Source: JAZQUM01 sp045631305
Lineage (GTDB): Bacteria; Bacillota; Clostridia; Oscillospirales; Oscillospiraceae
NCBI GenBank assembly: GCA_045631305.1
Contig: JAZQUM010000001.1
Span: 1 to 5,026 of the forward strand
Direction: 5' to 3'
DNA length: 5,026 bases
Position numbers and translations under genes: made by a program. Within the stretch, counting starts at the first letter, position 1, and the number at the start of each line of letters is the position of its first letter. This document shows, one piece after another, positions 4,935 to 5,026 of the stretch. The notes below the pieces were generated by a model. It had not been told where the DNA came from and did not search any database. It saw only the letters and a program-made list of their open reading frames with translations.

Positions 4935-5026
4935 CCTGCTTAATACCCGCAACCGTACGTTGGAAAAGAATGGCCAGCGCATTAAACTCACTCAGGTGGA
5001 GTATTCCATCATGAAGATGTTTATGG
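4935..5026. repeat. Artefactual second copy of 4753-4844
   Basis: All 92 bases are identical to 4753-4844, with a period of 182 bp. The first copy (4753-4850, 98 bp) is bounded on its right by the adapter, and the second begins directly after the adapter. This is what results when a 98-bp insert in an adapter-ligated circle is read or assembled around more than once. It should be trimmed and not annotated as a gene repeat. Confidence 0.94.

Noticed and set aside
4751..5026. Direct repeats flanking an 84-bp insert, suggesting a mobile element, retron-like unit or programmed duplication
   Set aside because: The insert is recognised as a sequencing adapter pair with a 10-nt barcode, and the repeat matches the insert of a library circle. 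No biological explanation is needed.

Overview
The window looks like a stretch of a Gram-positive, Clostridia-type (probably Oscillospiraceae-like gut Firmicute) genome. The reasons are AAAGGAG-type ribosome binding sites, a GTG-started lipoprotein, a surface protein with Ig-like repeats and C-terminal SLH domains, and a tRNA gene with an encoded CCA end. The taxonomic call is an inference; no marker gene settles it. The right-hand end is not biological. From base 4851 the sequence runs into what I recognise from memory as a DNBSEQ/MGI (BGI) sequencing adapter pair with its barcode, followed by a second copy of the preceding bases.

Layout. Bases 1-1445 (+) hold the 3' part of a secreted or surface protein. 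It has 72-residue repeats, one further Ig-like region, a Gly/Ser/Asp linker and three SLH domains, and it ends at a strong hairpin terminator (1459-1488). Convergent to it, 1560-2399 (-), is a complete ZIP-family divalent metal transporter with its own extended -10 promoter. Upstream of the transporter (2501-2843) lies a non-coding block read on the minus strand: a tRNA-Leu(CAA) with a near-consensus promoter, a terminator, then about 117 bp of structured spacer, a second copy of the last 18 nt of the tRNA, and a second, related terminator. Diverging from the tRNA is a two-gene operon on the plus strand: a lipoprotein with FG-GAP-like, calcium-loop-type repeats (2988-4328) and, 14 bp later, an OmpR-type response regulator (from 4343). 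The regulator is genuine only as far as 4850.

How the genes relate. The lipoprotein and response regulator probably form part of a surface-sensing two-component locus, whose histidine kinase would be expected just beyond the point where the sequence fails. The SLH protein and the metal transporter look like independent units. I found no credible new biological system. The two things most worth checking are the adapter chimera, a data-quality problem that produces a false protein tail, and the duplicated tRNA 3' end plus terminator, which resembles in layout the repeats after tyrT in E. coli.
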